From the NCBI GenBank assembly GCA_025201705.1, contig MU616603.1:6874-70873 (forward strand): DNA of 64,000 nt, read 5' to 3'. The stretch comes from Dissophora ornata. Lineage: Eukaryota > Mortierellomycota > Mortierellomycetes > Mortierellales > Mortierellaceae. The notes beneath the pieces were generated by a model that searched no databases, was not told the DNA's origin, and saw only the letters and a list, made by a program, of their open reading frames with translations. The position numbers and the translations under genes are program-made. Numbering within the stretch: the stretch's first letter is position 1; each line of letters opens with the position of its first letter. This document shows positions 12,081 to 23,404 of the stretch, one piece after another.

Positions 12081-14311
12081 ATGCGATTATCAAACGGATC
12101 GAGAGAATCAGCCTCTCGCAACGACAACAATGCAGCAACCTCCGCCTCTGAAATCTCCCAGTACTCTTCTTACGAGTCCTTGTTCACCAATCACCAGAAA
12201 TCCGCTACTTTCAAGGTCCTGATTGTGGGCGCTGGGATCGGTGGTCTATTGCTGGGCCTCTGTCTTGAGAAGGCTAACATCGACTATGTGATCCTTGAAA
12301 GAGATCAGAGACCCGAGATTCCGAAGGCAACCTTCCAATTGACATTCAACACGTTGTACTCGATAGAGCAGCTTGGTCTGCTCGACGAGGTTATGGCGAT
12401 TTCCAAGCCAGTGGCCCAGATTGCTTTGCGTAAACACAACTTGTCTGTCATTGGGAAGATTGATTGCCTGTATTTCAAGGAGAGGTATGAAGACAAACAA
12501 ACCCCTCTCCTCCCACCTGATACCGAGCGAGGCTCTGTAAAAAATAAAATTTCGTACGACGACGGCGCAAATAATCGGACGGCGCACACTTTCGAGCCAT
12601 TCAACAAAAAGTGCACCGTCAAAGACATCGCGCCCCAGTACATCGCTATCTATAGCTGCCGTGCAGATACTGGGGCATCTTATTTATTCTTGCTCGTTGC
12701 AACATCACCCGTCTTCATTCTTTATATCTCGTGTATTGCCTGCCCATCAAATGCTTCCAGATCTCTAATTTTTTTTCCTTTTCTTCCTCGTCACTTGTGT
12801 AGATATGGTCACTATTCGTACGTCGTACAAAGGACCGAGTTTTGCCAACTCTTGATCGCAAGGATGCGTCCAGATCGCATCCTATGGGGTCTCAAAGTGC
12901 TCGAGACCGTCAGCGGCGACATGGGAGTTCAATGCCGATGTGCGAACGGTCATGTAGAGCAGGGCGACATCCTCGTCGGCGCAGACGGCGCTCATTCCGC
13001 AGTCCGACAAAACTTGTATAGAACTCTCCGGGAAAAGAATCTTCTACCCAAAGTCGATCAGGAGAGCATGAAGTTTACGCAGAACGCAGTCATTGGACTG
13101 ACAAATCCCTTGGATTTGAGTCGGTTCCCGGAGGCGGGAGCAGAGTTTGCTCAAGTCCACATCGTCGTGGGCAAAGAATCTCCCCTCACGGTAAGTGTTT
13201 TTAACAGCCCGGTTCATCTTGACAATACCAGAATCAATAGCTGGAGGCTGGAAGCAGGGAGCTAACCGAAGACATCTGGCGTCTCACTCCTCATAGATGT
13301 GGCTTTCGCCAACGTCCGGAAACAAGGTGAACTGGTCGGTTACAGGACCATTGCTGACAAGCAACCGGTCTGAAGAAAATTTCATGGTGTCACAGTTTGG
13401 ACCGGAGGAGATTGATAAAACCTGCCGCCTTCTTGAGCATCTGCAAATCCCTTACGGAGGCACTCTTGCAGACCTGATTGCGAATACACCCAGAGATTGC
13501 ATAACCAAATTCTTGGTTGAAGAAAAGGTAAACGAGAAGGCGGAGTGTTTTTTTACTTGTCTGACGCGTTATTTTGAGTGTAGGATCTAACAGGCGGTTT
13601 ATCTTTTCTGCAAAAACAGCACTACAAAACATGGTATCATAGGCGGACAGTTCTTATTGGTGAAGGTTGGTGCCTTCAAGCGGTGCTCCTTGATTGATTT
13701 CTCTTTGTTCTTGAAATTGTTCCCTTTACTCATCGCGCGTTTCTATCCTATCCTTATGCACTTTTCACTTTCATCAGCTTCCCACAAGGTAAAGACTGCT
13801 TTCTAGCGGCCCTGATCAGGACTAACGTTCCTCTCTCCGCGCTTATCATTTGTCGCTTATCCCCCCACACCACTAATCTCCCACCTCATTGTTCTTCAAA
13901 TGACAGTTTGTCTCATTCTCGGGTCAAGGAGCTGAACAGGCAATCCTCGATGCTGTCACCCTGGCCAACCTTCTTGAAAAGATCCCAAGTCCGTACACCT
14001 TAAGTGATATCACCGAGTCATTTAAGGAGTTCCAGGAGCAGCGACTCCCTTCGATCAAAGCGGCTAGAGCATCTTCCGGGCAGGTTACCAACATGATCAA
14101 CAGCCAGGGGCTCGGGGTTGAGATCATGCGCAAGATAGTGTTTAACCTGCCGACATGGGTCCAAGCGGTTTCGATAGACAAGGCGCAAGCACGGCCATCG
14201 CTGGACTACTTGCCAGCGGTGCAGTTACGGGGAACAAAGACGATACGTTCCCCTAGTAGCAAAAGGGATGGTCTTACGAAGCACAGTACCGTATCATCAT
14301 TGATGCTGTAG
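12081..14311 (+). CDS. FAD-dependent monooxygenase (group A, PHBH-like fold)
   Basis: Six exons join in phase: 12081-12484, 12803-13190, 13297-13527, 13620-13665, 13778-13788 and 13907-14311 (494 residues). After about 40 disordered residues comes the Rossmann motif VLIVGAGIGGLLLGLCLEKA with its distal acidic residue (ILERD). The second FAD/NADPH motif is GADGAHSAVR. The third motif reads LIGEASHKF, then FSGQGAEQAILDA. It is completed only if an 11-nt exon (13778-13788, encoding the A-SHK piece) is included, which strongly supports that exon. Here the usual GD is GE, and the Pro that normally follows the His is missing, so cofactor geometry may differ. The family hydroxylates or epoxidises aromatic and polyketide-like substrates with NAD(P)H; the substrate is unknown. 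It is a distant paralogue of the pair at 48756-52801. Confidence 0.88.
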
Positions 14312-14518
14312 TCATAATCCCACCACAAAATAAAAAAAAGCATTGCATCTGATTCATCCTGAATAAATGCCCCTTAACAACGGTCCACTCTTGTGTTTTC
14401 TCAAAAAAAAAAAGCAACAAAGCAACAAAGGCAAGTGTAGTAGCCCTGCGAACAACCACACACAAACCTCCCATCACCTGTAATCGCCTAAACCCCACAC
14501 GCACATCCGCCATCAGTC

Positions 14519-15658
14519 ATGACACGATACACCAAGTTGGAGAGAAAGCGCCATGTTGATGCTTCAGAGTCGTTTGCAGTCACGCCGTTGATGCCCTCCA
14601 AGTTGGCTCAATCTTCGTCTTCTACAACTGCAGCGGCTCCAGCGCCTAGCACAGTTTCAGAAACGGCCAAGCGGCCCCAGGAACCCAAGGAACCCAAGAC
14701 TTCAAAGACTCACAAGACAGAGGGTGAAGGACAAGGTGAAAGTCCTGCTAGTAAGAAGAGAAAAGCTGAGGATTCGAGCGCATCGAACAACACCGCAGAG
14801 TCAGGGGAATCCAAGGCTGAGGGTGGGGCAGGGCCCTCCAAGAAGGTCAATGGAAAGAAGAACAAAGGCAAGGGCGCGGGCAAGGATGCAGAGTCCAAGA
14901 CTAATGAACAAGGTACGGATTCACACATCATTTAGAATGCTACGTCCCTATAGTTGCCTACAAGGAGAATCTCGTCGAAATGTAGCATGTATACTAAAAC
15001 CACTCTGGCATCAACTTCCTGCACCTTTTGGTCATTTTAGACAAGTCAGCAAGGTCAGAGAGGCGTCGTTTGAGGAGGCAGAAGGAAAAGAACAACGCGT
15101 CTGTAAGTTTTATAACCACAGATCTGGCCAGGCACCGAGCTTGTATCCAAGATTACCATCCGACTGAACGCTCTTTTTTCATTATTGTCTTTCTTGTAGG
15201 TCTGCTTCGCTTGCCGCAAGACAGGACACAGTGCCAAGAACTGCAAAGAGTCTTCAGGAGTCGGGATGTGTTACAGCTGTGGATCATTGGAGCACACGAC
15301 CAAAGATTGTAAGAAACTGTCCAAGGACGGCAACAAGTTCAAGTTTGCGACTTGCTTTGTTTGCAAGGAGCAAGGCCATCTTGCAGGACAGTGCCCAAAG
15401 AATGAGAGAGGACTGTACCCCAATGGCGGGTCATGCCGTTTCTGTGATAAGGTGGATCACTTGGCCAAGGATTGTAAGCTGACGAAGGACGAGGTCGGCA
15501 CGGTGACCTTGGGCAAGATTGATCTGGTGCAGGGAGCAGATGACGACGATTTCCATATATTTGTGGACGAAAAGCGCAAGTTGACTGAGGAACAAAAGAC
15601 AATCAAGAGGATGGTCAAAGCCCCAGTAAAGGCCCCCAAGAAGGTGGTCTCCTTTTGA
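14519..15658 (+). CDS. ZCCHC9: ZCCHC9-type zinc-knuckle protein
   Basis: Exons 14519-14912, 15041-15102 and 15200-15658 give 304 residues. The N-terminus starts MTRYTKLERKRH, like the MTRW start of animal ZCCHC9, and is followed by a Lys/Ser/Glu-rich disordered segment. The short second exon encodes SERRRLRRQKEKNN, matching the conserved basic helix before the knuckles. Four CCHC knuckles follow: CFACRKTGHSAKNC, CYSCGSLEHTTKDC, CFVCKEQGHLAGQC and CRFCDKVDHLAKDC. The tail ends PKKVVSF, close to the KVVNF end of the animal protein. CCHC knuckles bind single-stranded RNA, and ZCCHC9 relatives are nucleolar proteins linked to ribosome biogenesis. It starts 207 bp after the monooxygenase on the same strand. 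Confidence 0.9.
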
Positions 15659-16057
15659 TCAATTTGTAACAATAAACAAATAATTGCTAGAAAGCCGGGC
15701 CGGTAGGACTTGCGCCGCTCTGAATAGCACTGACTGTGTATGCGGGGAGTTTTCTTTATTACCAATTGCACAAGGACTTGTCTAGTTTTGTTTTCGATCT
15801 GCGACAGTAGGCGGGATGACCAAAAAAGGGAAATGCATCAACAGAGGTGACTGTTCGTGGACCCACGGCAAGATTCACCTAGACAGTCGTCCACTGTGCA
15901 CGGAACGAACAGACGCCCAACAAAAACAATACCATCGTAGAAAACTGATCTTTTCGTTCCATTCGATTCTTTCCCCTCCTTTATTTGCCTCAACCTACCC
16001 GACGCCTGTCCCTCGAAGACACCCACCCAGCCTCCACTGCTATATCCTTCCGCCGCC
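15659..16057. other. Spacer between ZCCHC9 and GrpE genes
   Basis: Contains the 3' flank of ZCCHC9 (AATAAACAAATAA near 15670 is a likely poly(A) signal region) and a pyrimidine-rich leader from about 15950 ahead of the GrpE start. No further gene is seen. Confidence 0.5.
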
Positions 16058-16975
16058 ATGTCTCTCTCCATCCTCTCCTCATCCCTCAAGGGATCCCTCC
16101 TCAAGGCCGTCCGTGTCTCCGCCGCGACCTCTGCTTCAAGGCCCGCTTCCGTCTGGACCTCAAAGTTCTACTCGACAAACACCAGCAATAGTAATAACAG
16201 TAACGGAGACAAGGACAATAAGGAGACCAAGGACACAACGGCAGCTGGAGCCGAGCCAGCAGCCACCGACGCATCAGCGCAACAAACAGACAACGCAAAG
16301 GCTGCCCAAGAGGAGGCTCTTGCGGCCAAGGATAAGCAGATTGCCGACTTCAAGGTAAAGAAAGGGACACAAAGGCGTCAGTGCTAGTTACTATAGCCTT
16401 GCTACTGTGGTGTATAGATTTTGGCATGATATCCCATAGCTCGAAAGCTGGATGCTGTTTTGTTGTTTTAGAATGTCTCAGAAGCATATCCAACTTACCG
16501 GCAACGACCCCTGTTTCTTTTCTTGATCTTTGAATAGGACCGCCTGTTGCGCACGCTTGCTGATATGGAAAACCTCCGCCAGAGAACAGCCAAGGAGGTT
16601 GCCAACACCAAAGATTATGCAATTCAAAAGTTTGCCAAGGATCTGTTGGATACCGCCGATATCTTGGAAATGGCCATCAAGAACGTGCCTGCGGAAGAGC
16701 TGTCCGAGAACTCTAGCAACATTCACCTAAAGTCGCTGCACACGGGTGTCTCGATGACGAGAGATGAACTTCTCAAGACCTTGAAGCGGTACGGAGTCGA
16801 GTCTTTTGATCCCATGAACGAGAAGTTCGACCCCAACTTGCATCAGGCGAACTTCCAGGTGCCCATGCCTGGCAAGGAGCCCGGAACCGTGTTTGATGTG
16901 CAGAAGATTGGATTCATGATTAAGGGACGTGTCTTGCGGCCGGCACAGGTCGGTGTTGTTCAGTCGACTGACTGA
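16058..16975 (+). CDS. MGE1: Mitochondrial GrpE nucleotide-exchange factor (Mge1)
   Basis: Two exons, 16058-16354 and 16538-16975, give 244 residues. The N-terminus is a Ser/Arg/Ala-rich presequence without acidic residues (MSLSILSSSLKGSLLKAVRV, then KFYSTN), typical of matrix targeting. A low-complexity linker and a long coiled-coil helix follow (KDKQIADFKDRLLRTLADME, then NLRQRTAKEV). The C-terminal beta domain carries the GrpE signature region: FDPNLHQANFQV, then GTVFDVQKIGFMIKGRVLRPAQVGVV. GrpE releases ADP from the matrix Hsp70 that drives protein import and folding. Length and motif order match the fungal family. It lies convergent to COX23, 354 bp away. Confidence 0.95.
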
Positions 16976-17329
16976 AGCAACTATTAGCAAAGCAGCGTTC
17001 ACAAGCGCTTTTGTATTCATGGCAGGAAGTTAGAACGCAGATCTTGAGAAAGCATTGATGGGGGAGGCTGTATCTGGGAGAAAGTGCCAATCAGGTCTGC
17101 GTGGAGAAGCTGTAGGGCATATTGGTTGTTGTTCGTCGTTATTTTCTTTTCTTTTTTTCTTTTCTTCGTCCGTTAACATCGTAATACTAGAGCATCGGTT
17201 ATTTCCCCCCCTTCCAGTTCACAATTGCAACTCATCAATATATACACATACATCATGTAGATTTATATATTGTCAACGGCTGATGTGTTTTATTGCGGAC
17301 CTCAGTCTCGGCAAAAAAGATAAAGCGGA

Positions 17330-18030
17330 TTATGATGAAGAGTTCGCGGCAGATGCAGAGTCCTTTTTGATATCTGGGATTTCATCGTCGTCTACGATTC
17401 CCAGGTTTTTCTTTCGACGCTCCTCGCGCAGTGATTCCAGCTAAAATCCAAGAATTATAGACATCAGTTGATGTGAACGGTTTCAAGCCGACGCTCAAGC
17501 CTGGAAAATATTTATTTCCGCAGTGGAGCACACGCACACGAACATTGCACTTTGATCTATCCCGTGCCTCAATTATCTCCTTCTGGGCTGGTCTATCTTA
17601 ACAAGCCCTCATTCTGCTCTGTTCTATCCGGTTCTGTTCCGACCGCGTCTCTTGTATGAATCCCACGAATGATCTCCTCATTTTCCCTGTTTTCGCGTTG
17701 AAAACTTACCCACTTCTTTTTACAGTCTGAATAATCCTTGAAGAATCGCGTGCATCGTCGCTTATCATAGTTATTCTCATCCATGCACTTCATCGAAGCC
17801 TTGGTCTGCGCCTGGCAAGGATCCATGTACTGCGACTGTGCCTTTGCATGATAGCCTCTGTTGAATTGCTTCAATTCCTCGTCCGAGGTCCGAATGTGTT
17901 CATGGCGTCTTCTCTGTCCTCGAGGTACTTCACCGCTTTCGGGTGCAGCAGTCTCAGGATGGAGCGCAGTGCTGGAGATAGTGGTGTTGTTTCCCCTAGT
18001 TGTGCTGGGTTTAGAAGATTCGGTTGACAT
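17330..18030 (-). CDS. COX23: Cox23-like twin CX9C protein
   Basis: Exon 1 runs 18030-17710 and exon 2 runs 17440-17330 (143 residues), joined at a GTAAGT donor right after KKKW. After about 65 hydrophilic residues comes a CHCH domain with C72, C82, C93 and C103: two exact CX9C motifs (DPCQAQTKASMKC and RRCTRFFKDYSDC). These form the disulphide-linked hairpin made by Mia40 in the mitochondrial intermembrane space. The short basic exon 2 (LESLREERRKKNLG) replaces the C-terminal helix seen in Cox23 relatives. Cox23 is needed for copper-dependent cytochrome c oxidase assembly. CHCHD7-like is the alternative name for the same family. It lies convergent to the GrpE gene. Confidence 0.9.
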
Positions 18031-20222
18031 GGTGCTCGTTTTGTGGGTTGTGGAGAATGTGTGGGAATGGGGGTGGCTCCGGGTGGAGTCGCGTTTTTCC
18101 GCACTACATACTGCTCACGTGACGAGGGAGTATATTTGAGACTCAGTTTCATAGACGGGTTCCTGACCTCTGCCAACGTGTCTACTTCGAAGGACAAGAC
18201 TGTCGCCATTCTGGATCTAGTCAGGCTGAGGAGGTGCTCAGAGCATGTTATTTTGATGTCATTTGATCCCGTATGCTCTAGACTGTAGACAGTGCTTTTC
18301 TAGGGTGAAACGAGAGGTAGGCTATCTATGGGATGGAACCCATACGCTCGATCGCATCATGTCGTTTCTAGCCTGCTCCTGGTCTTCTCTGATGACCTCC
18401 CAATGTCTCTTCAAGCAACACCGTATTTCTTGTCACCGTCGCATGTCTTCATGGATTCGCAACATGGTCCTTGTTCCTTTTACATGCACCAACTAAGCTG
18501 TCCATCTCAATCTGTTCTGAAGTGCCTATTGTTCTATAGTTGTTTCTAAAAGCAACGCATGTCGGCTTTCTCCGGTGTTCAATTCCAACCCCGAGACCCC
18601 GAGGACACTCCTCTCGGCATATTGAAGTCCGGCAACTTTAACAGAGTCGAGTCCGCGGGTGGATATTGATTCTGAAAAAATGCCCATCGTTGCACCTCGG
18701 AGCCTGGAGGTTGATATGTGTTTTTTTTTTCTTTTTGTCAAGTGTTCAAGACAACACCGTTGCTTTCCACATGATAACCGAAACACGCGATAAACATTCA
18801 CAAAGACCCACCAGATAGCTTTTGGATTAGAGACACGTTTATGAAAATATGAGCCGAGCAATCGGGCCATGCCAGTAAACACATTATTCGTTCGTGACCG
18901 AGACTCCAGAAGAGATCGTCTACGCGCCACATACCAGGAGAGAATGGCTTGCTGCGGTCGCAGGATTCTCTACGTAGTTGTGTGGCAATGCCCAGGGGGG
19001 CGGTGTCGCATAAGTAGAATCTGGGGGCAGTGTCGCATAAGCAACATCTGGGCGCAATGTCTTCTACGCACTCGATGGCAGTGCTGTTTGTGGATCTGTG
19101 CTTTTGTAAAGCACTGTAGAGCACAGAGAGGGAAGGAGGGAGGAGTGCATGAAAGAACAAAAACTGCAGGATCTGCATTGCCACAACTGAAAGGGAGTGA
19201 CAAAAAAATCAAGGCAGGGGTGGCCAGTTCTTTTCACCACAATGGAAGAGTGGAGAGTGCACCATGTAAAAACCTTGATGCGCATTCATATATGTAGACT
19301 ACAGCCATGAACATGTACCCTGAACAACTGAAGTGGATCGCGGCATGCTCTCAAAGTCGAGAGCACATTTAATACAACAAGATGCTCTGGGTCGGTGTTC
19401 AGCGATCGTGTAACACCAATGAGTGGCCAGGTGCAGTATGTCGGTACTGCGTCTTTCCCCCACTTGTCAGTTGCGTCAGTTGCATGAGGGTCATGGCCGC
19501 AGCATTCGAAGATTTAAATCATTGACAGACAGAACGAGGGAAGTGATAGACATGTGTACGTTGGCCGTTCGGGGAAAGGAGGTGGTAGGAGCATACCAGA
19601 GGTGAAGGGACAATTTCCCGCGGAGGCTCGGGGTTGGTCCACAGGTTAAGATTTTTGCAACAGTGGCATGCACATTTTTTTGATTTTTTTGATCTCTCAG
19701 TGGTTCGCCGTTTTGTGCTTAAAGTTTTCTTTTCCCGTTCAAGGCTTGGGTTCTCCTCATGGGTCCCACACAGAGTTCCTCGGGTGCATGTGTCTCCGCA
19801 ACTCAGTCCACCATGCCACTCAGCCATCTTTGTTTTCTGTTTATCTCCCCTTTGCTGAGTCCAATTGCACCAAGACGGAACTGATGCTGTATTTGCCCTG
19901 CCCTGCCCCTGTCCAGCCTGCATGCCCTGCCCATCTTCTGTCCAGCCTACCCTGCCTCTTTGTTGTCCAGAAAATATATAAACATTCCAGACCACCCTAT
20001 TTTTCTGTATTTTTCTTACTCAAAGCGAAAAGTGCTGCATACCCCTCCCGTACTCTTCTTATCCTGCTAATATATACCCCCCCTCCTCTCCTCATCCACC
20101 CCCCGCATTATATCTCATCCTACCCTGGCTACAACAAAAGGACATAGAAAAGCCTATAAAAGAAATCCTATTTCTCCTTCTGAACACTGCAAAACTACGC
20201 ACACTCTACCCGTTACTCTAAG
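18031..20222. other. Intergenic region, no supported gene
   Basis: Short open frames exist on both strands but none shows domains, splice logic or consistent composition. A small 27-bp tandem repeat sits at 19003-19056. The stretch from about 19870 to 20220 is C/T-rich with TATA-like ATATAAACA near 19976, probably the promoter and leader of the gene starting at 20223. Confidence 0.5.
19003..19056. repeat. 27-bp tandem repeat, two copies plus decayed third
   Basis: Two adjacent 27-bp units share GTGTCGCATAAG and CTGGG; a weaker third copy follows to about 19080. Confidence 0.6.
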
Positions 20223-21785
20223 ATGTCCAGAAACCCATACTTCTCACACTTGCCCACCTGGCGCAACCGCCAGGATCTGGCCCATGCACTCGACAGCCTC
20301 CCTCATATTCTTACATCCTTCACATCATCATTTTCGTCACTACACTCCTCACCATACTCCTCTGCCTCACACTCGCGGTCATGTTCCTCCATCTCTTCAA
20401 CATCAACATCATCGTCAATTGTCTCGGATAATTCTCAGCACCATCAACAACAGAGGCTACGATACCAAAGAAGGCTGGTCGAGCGACACCTTAGCAGCAA
20501 TTACAACGGCCACAATATCCTTCTATTTTCAACTCGCGCACAAGCCATGGGGTTCTTGATTGATATTCTCCGATCACTACAAGAAGAACCTTGCAAATGC
20601 GATCTCGTTCAGGGGTGTTTCTGCTCACCTGAGGGTGTAGAGGATCATTCGGGGATGGCACCTTGCTACGTCTGTGGGGAGTGGTATGCAGAGCAGGTGT
20701 ACTGCCGAGACGAAGAGACCATGGAGGTCTATCAAGTCGATGGACGGAGGTGGCATGAGCAAGGCGCATCATTGAGGCATCATGTGGCAGAGGCCAGTGT
20801 CCGTGAATGGTTGGATCAGGTCGTTGCAGTACCGCAGCAGCAACAATATCCACGATCTGCAACAGTGCAGAGGGCGAATACTTGTCCCACGGGAGTAGCA
20901 GCCTCCCCGAGGCCTACCCCAACAAGGACTGTGTCAACTCCGACAAGCTTTATGATCCCGCAGGAGATTCTGAATCCCAGCTGTCGTTCACCAGGTTTCC
21001 GCATCAAGGGTAAAACAGATTCACCCTCTCCCCCACCCTCGCCCTCTCCCTCAGATAATGACGACAAATACGCCGCACCGCAGACAACGCTTTCGTCCGC
21101 CACTACCAGCAGCAGCAGCTCATTCAGATTCAGCTTCACCTCGGAGCGGTTCAAAATGGCGATCCAGGAATCGATGGAAAAATCATCGGGTGCAGATGCA
21201 TTGACGTCGCCAGAGCCGAAGCCCGCGAAGGTTGTCGACTCTTCTGTTCCCCAGGGGCACGTGGAGGAGTGCACAGAGCAACAGACCTCATCATCCGTTT
21301 GTGAGACATCGAACCACGCTATCTCCCAAATGGAAATTCTGGAATCGAGCGCCTCCACCGCCACCATCGAACTCTCACAAGACACCACCTTTGCCACTGT
21401 TGGCAACAACAACGAGGACCAACACTCAATCCCGACAGTCGTTCCTGAACACCCCATGCCAGCATCCGACGAGCATGCATCCGACGAGCCATCCTCGGAG
21501 TTTGGAAACTGGAAGTGTCCCATCCAATCGCATGAATATTCCGCCACTCGACCCACAGCCGCAGCTGCAAACACCCACGCACAAGCCATTGCCACCACGT
21601 CATTATCAGAATCGAATGCGATGTCTGAGGAAAATCCCGCGGAGAAATCTGCGGCGGTGTCAGGACCGTGGCCGTCGATCAGAGCTGGGTGGCAATCCAT
21701 GCGTAGGATGTTGGCAAGGCGATGGTCCAGTGTCGTGCCTGTTCAACAGTCGTGGTGCGGAGGTTCATCGCGCCTGGCAATGTAA
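20223..21785 (+). CDS. Ser-rich protein with a Cys/His cluster, function unknown
   Basis: A single uninterrupted frame of 520 residues. Residues 1-75 are Ser/Thr-rich. A folded-looking part follows (GHNILLFSTRAQAMGFLIDI, a probable alpha/beta segment). Then comes a compact Cys/His cluster: C124, C126, C132, C134, H142, C148, C151 and C161, ending YVCGEWYAEQVYC, which resembles a structural zinc site. Residues from about 200 to 480 are low complexity, with Pro/Ser stretches and acidic Glu/Ser runs. The last 40 residues are basic and Trp-containing (WPSIRAGWQSMRRMLARRWS), perhaps an amphipathic helix. I recognise no family. The absence of introns is unusual next to its neighbours. Confidence 0.7.
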   Translation: MSRNPYFSHLPTWRNRQDLAHALDSLPHILTSFTSSFSSLHSSPYSSASHSRSCSSISSTSTSSSIVSDNSQHHQQQRLRYQRRLVERHLSSNYNGHNILLFSTRAQAMGFLIDILRSLQEEPCKCDLVQGCFCSPEGVEDHSGMAPCYVCGEWYAEQVYCRDEETMEVYQVDGRRWHEQGASLRHHVAEASVREWLDQVVAVPQQQQYPRSATVQRANTCPTGVAASPRPTPTRTVSTPTSFMIPQEILNPSCRSPGFRIKGKTDSPSPPPSPSPSDNDDKYAAPQTTLSSATTSSSSSFRFSFTSERFKMAIQESMEKSSGADALTSPEPKPAKVVDSSVPQGHVEECTEQQTSSSVCETSNHAISQMEILESSASTATIELSQDTTFATVGNNNEDQHSIPTVVPEHPMPASDEHASDEPSSEFGNWKCPIQSHEYSATRPTAAAANTHAQAIATTSLSESNAMSEENPAEKSAAVSGPWPSIRAGWQSMRRMLARRWSSVVPVQQSWCGGSSRLAM

Positions 21786-21879
21786 AATATAACTAATAAA
21801 CTAAACATAATGTGTACAGTACCATACTATTTCATGTCCGCTTATTTCCTTATCGACATCCTAAATATGTACCATGTTA

Positions 21880-22060
21880 ACTTTGGAGAGCGCTCTTTCT
21901 GCGTTTCTGACTGCTTCTGCAGTGCTTCATACTGTACTGGGGATCTTCGTTTTCTTGTCTGCGATCTGCATCTCCCTTAGATTTGCTTGGAACTCCGTTT
22001 ATATTGCCTCCAGTCGATCACCAACATCCTTACTTCTCTTTAATGCTTACGCAGCGGTAG
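21880..22060 (-). pseudogene. Decayed fragment related to the coiled-coil gene at the right edge
   Basis: On the minus strand this reads DRLEAI-stop-TEFQANLREMQ and, after a frame change, VQYEALQKQSETQKE. The gene ending at 63793 reads HRLEAMQKKFDTSLKEIQ and AQYEALQMQLKELTALL at matching spacing. The fragment carries a stop and a frameshift, so it looks like a dead partial copy of the same family. Confidence 0.45.
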
Positions 22061-22762
22061 ACTATTAGCAGCAGCATCGTCGAGTCCCGCGGGGTTGCGA
22101 AATATGTATCCTTTCTGCCAATGTTTATGTGATCGGCCACCAAGGCAATATCGATGTCTTATCTCCCTATAGGCAGCGTTTGCATTGATGCTTGTTAAAG
22201 TGAGTAGCGAAACGCATTACTGAACGCCCTACTTATCCAATATCATCTCGCTTCGTGATTTACTGCGTCAATTGCACGCTCCATTTGCATTTGGACGATT
22301 TACCATCATGCGCTCTTTCGTTGGCTTAACCTTCCCTGGCTCTTATGATTTTAAGTAGGTAAAAGTGGCGCGAGTTACTAATAGTGTCGTGTTTGCGAGA
22401 TTTGGTTGTTGGCAGAAGATAGCAACGCTGTTCTTTCCTTTACCTGTCTGCTTCAATGAATATGGTTATGGAGTAATAATATCTTTTACTATACGGATCC
22501 TCCTGGAAACACCCTCGCAAGGCTGCTCGTTGAAGAGGTTGATTTTCGCAGATGGTGAAGAACGGGACATGTAGTCGGTATAGATATTCGCGAATTCCTT
22601 CAGGAACAGAGCATGAAATATAACCAAACGTGGATACCAGCGCAGACACTCGTGGTTACTGCAAGTGGCCCATCTGGGGGTGTTACATCGTCGTTGGTGG
22701 ATGAAGACTTTTGAATGAGTTTATCCTCCGCCATAGCTGAAAGGTGTCTGTTCACTTGTATT
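22061..22762. other. Spacer with no supported gene
   Basis: AT-rich, with many short frames and no recognisable motif. It separates two decayed minus-strand fragments. Confidence 0.4.
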
Positions 22763-23404
22763 CTAGCAGTCAACGCGGAGCACAAACTGAAGTTGGATAA
22801 GATGAACGTGGCGCGTAGTACAAATGATCGCCCCTTGCGACTTATTCTTCCAGCTGCAGCTGCACACCTCATTTTTCTCTGTTGACCTTGAAGCAGCTCC
22901 ATTGGCTATTGTATCTGTAGTTCCATTTTTCATTTGTATCTGCAGCACCACTTGCTGCTGTTGATATGCCTGTTCCTTCAATTTACGGCATATTACCTCT
23001 TGTAGTTTGTGATGCTTATTGTTGCTGGGCTCGTCTAGAAAAGACAAATCGTCCTCAAGCAGGAGCTTCTCCAAGGTGAGCGTTGCAAGCTGGGGCATCA
23101 GTCTCAGGAAACATTTATTACTTTAGTGATGTTGAAGTGCTGAAGACTTGGATAGTTGATGATTTGTGATGTAGATAAGATGCTGATGGCCCTCTGAACC
23201 TCCATACTTTTTGACCAAGTGAGAGGGGTTTTGTCAAAGCCTGGGCTGATAGATGTCGAGTTTTTTGGTACACCAGAGGAGTGGCGCGAATTCGGCATTC
23301 CACAGACGACAAATCAGCATGCCCCTTGCGAGACTGCAATTATCAAGGAAGTAACCCATGTCCTGAAGGATCTCAGGCAATTGCAAAGGATTGATGAGGC
23401 CCAT
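22763..23404 (-). pseudogene. F-box / leucine-rich-repeat protein, broken
   Basis: From an ATG at 23404 the minus strand reads a typical fungal F-box: NPLQLPEILQDMGYFLDNCS, then ICRLWNAEFAPLLW. An in-frame TGA ends this at about 23240. The continuation is recovered in a second frame (ISILSTSQIINYPSLQHFNI) and again in a third from about 23098 (LMPQLATLTLEKLLLEDD), which resembles one LRR-like strand. No splice signals explain these switches. F-box proteins recruit substrates to SCF ubiquitin ligases; this copy is probably inactive. Such genes form large families in Mortierella-like fungi. Confidence 0.65.

Noticed and set aside
16000..16057. Heat-shock element before MGE1
   Set aside because: TTC blocks occur but not in the alternating GAA/TTC arrangement needed.
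20816..21700. 294-residue minus-strand frame
   Set aside because: Antisense to the intronless Ser-rich gene; plus strand has the better start, leader and Cys cluster.
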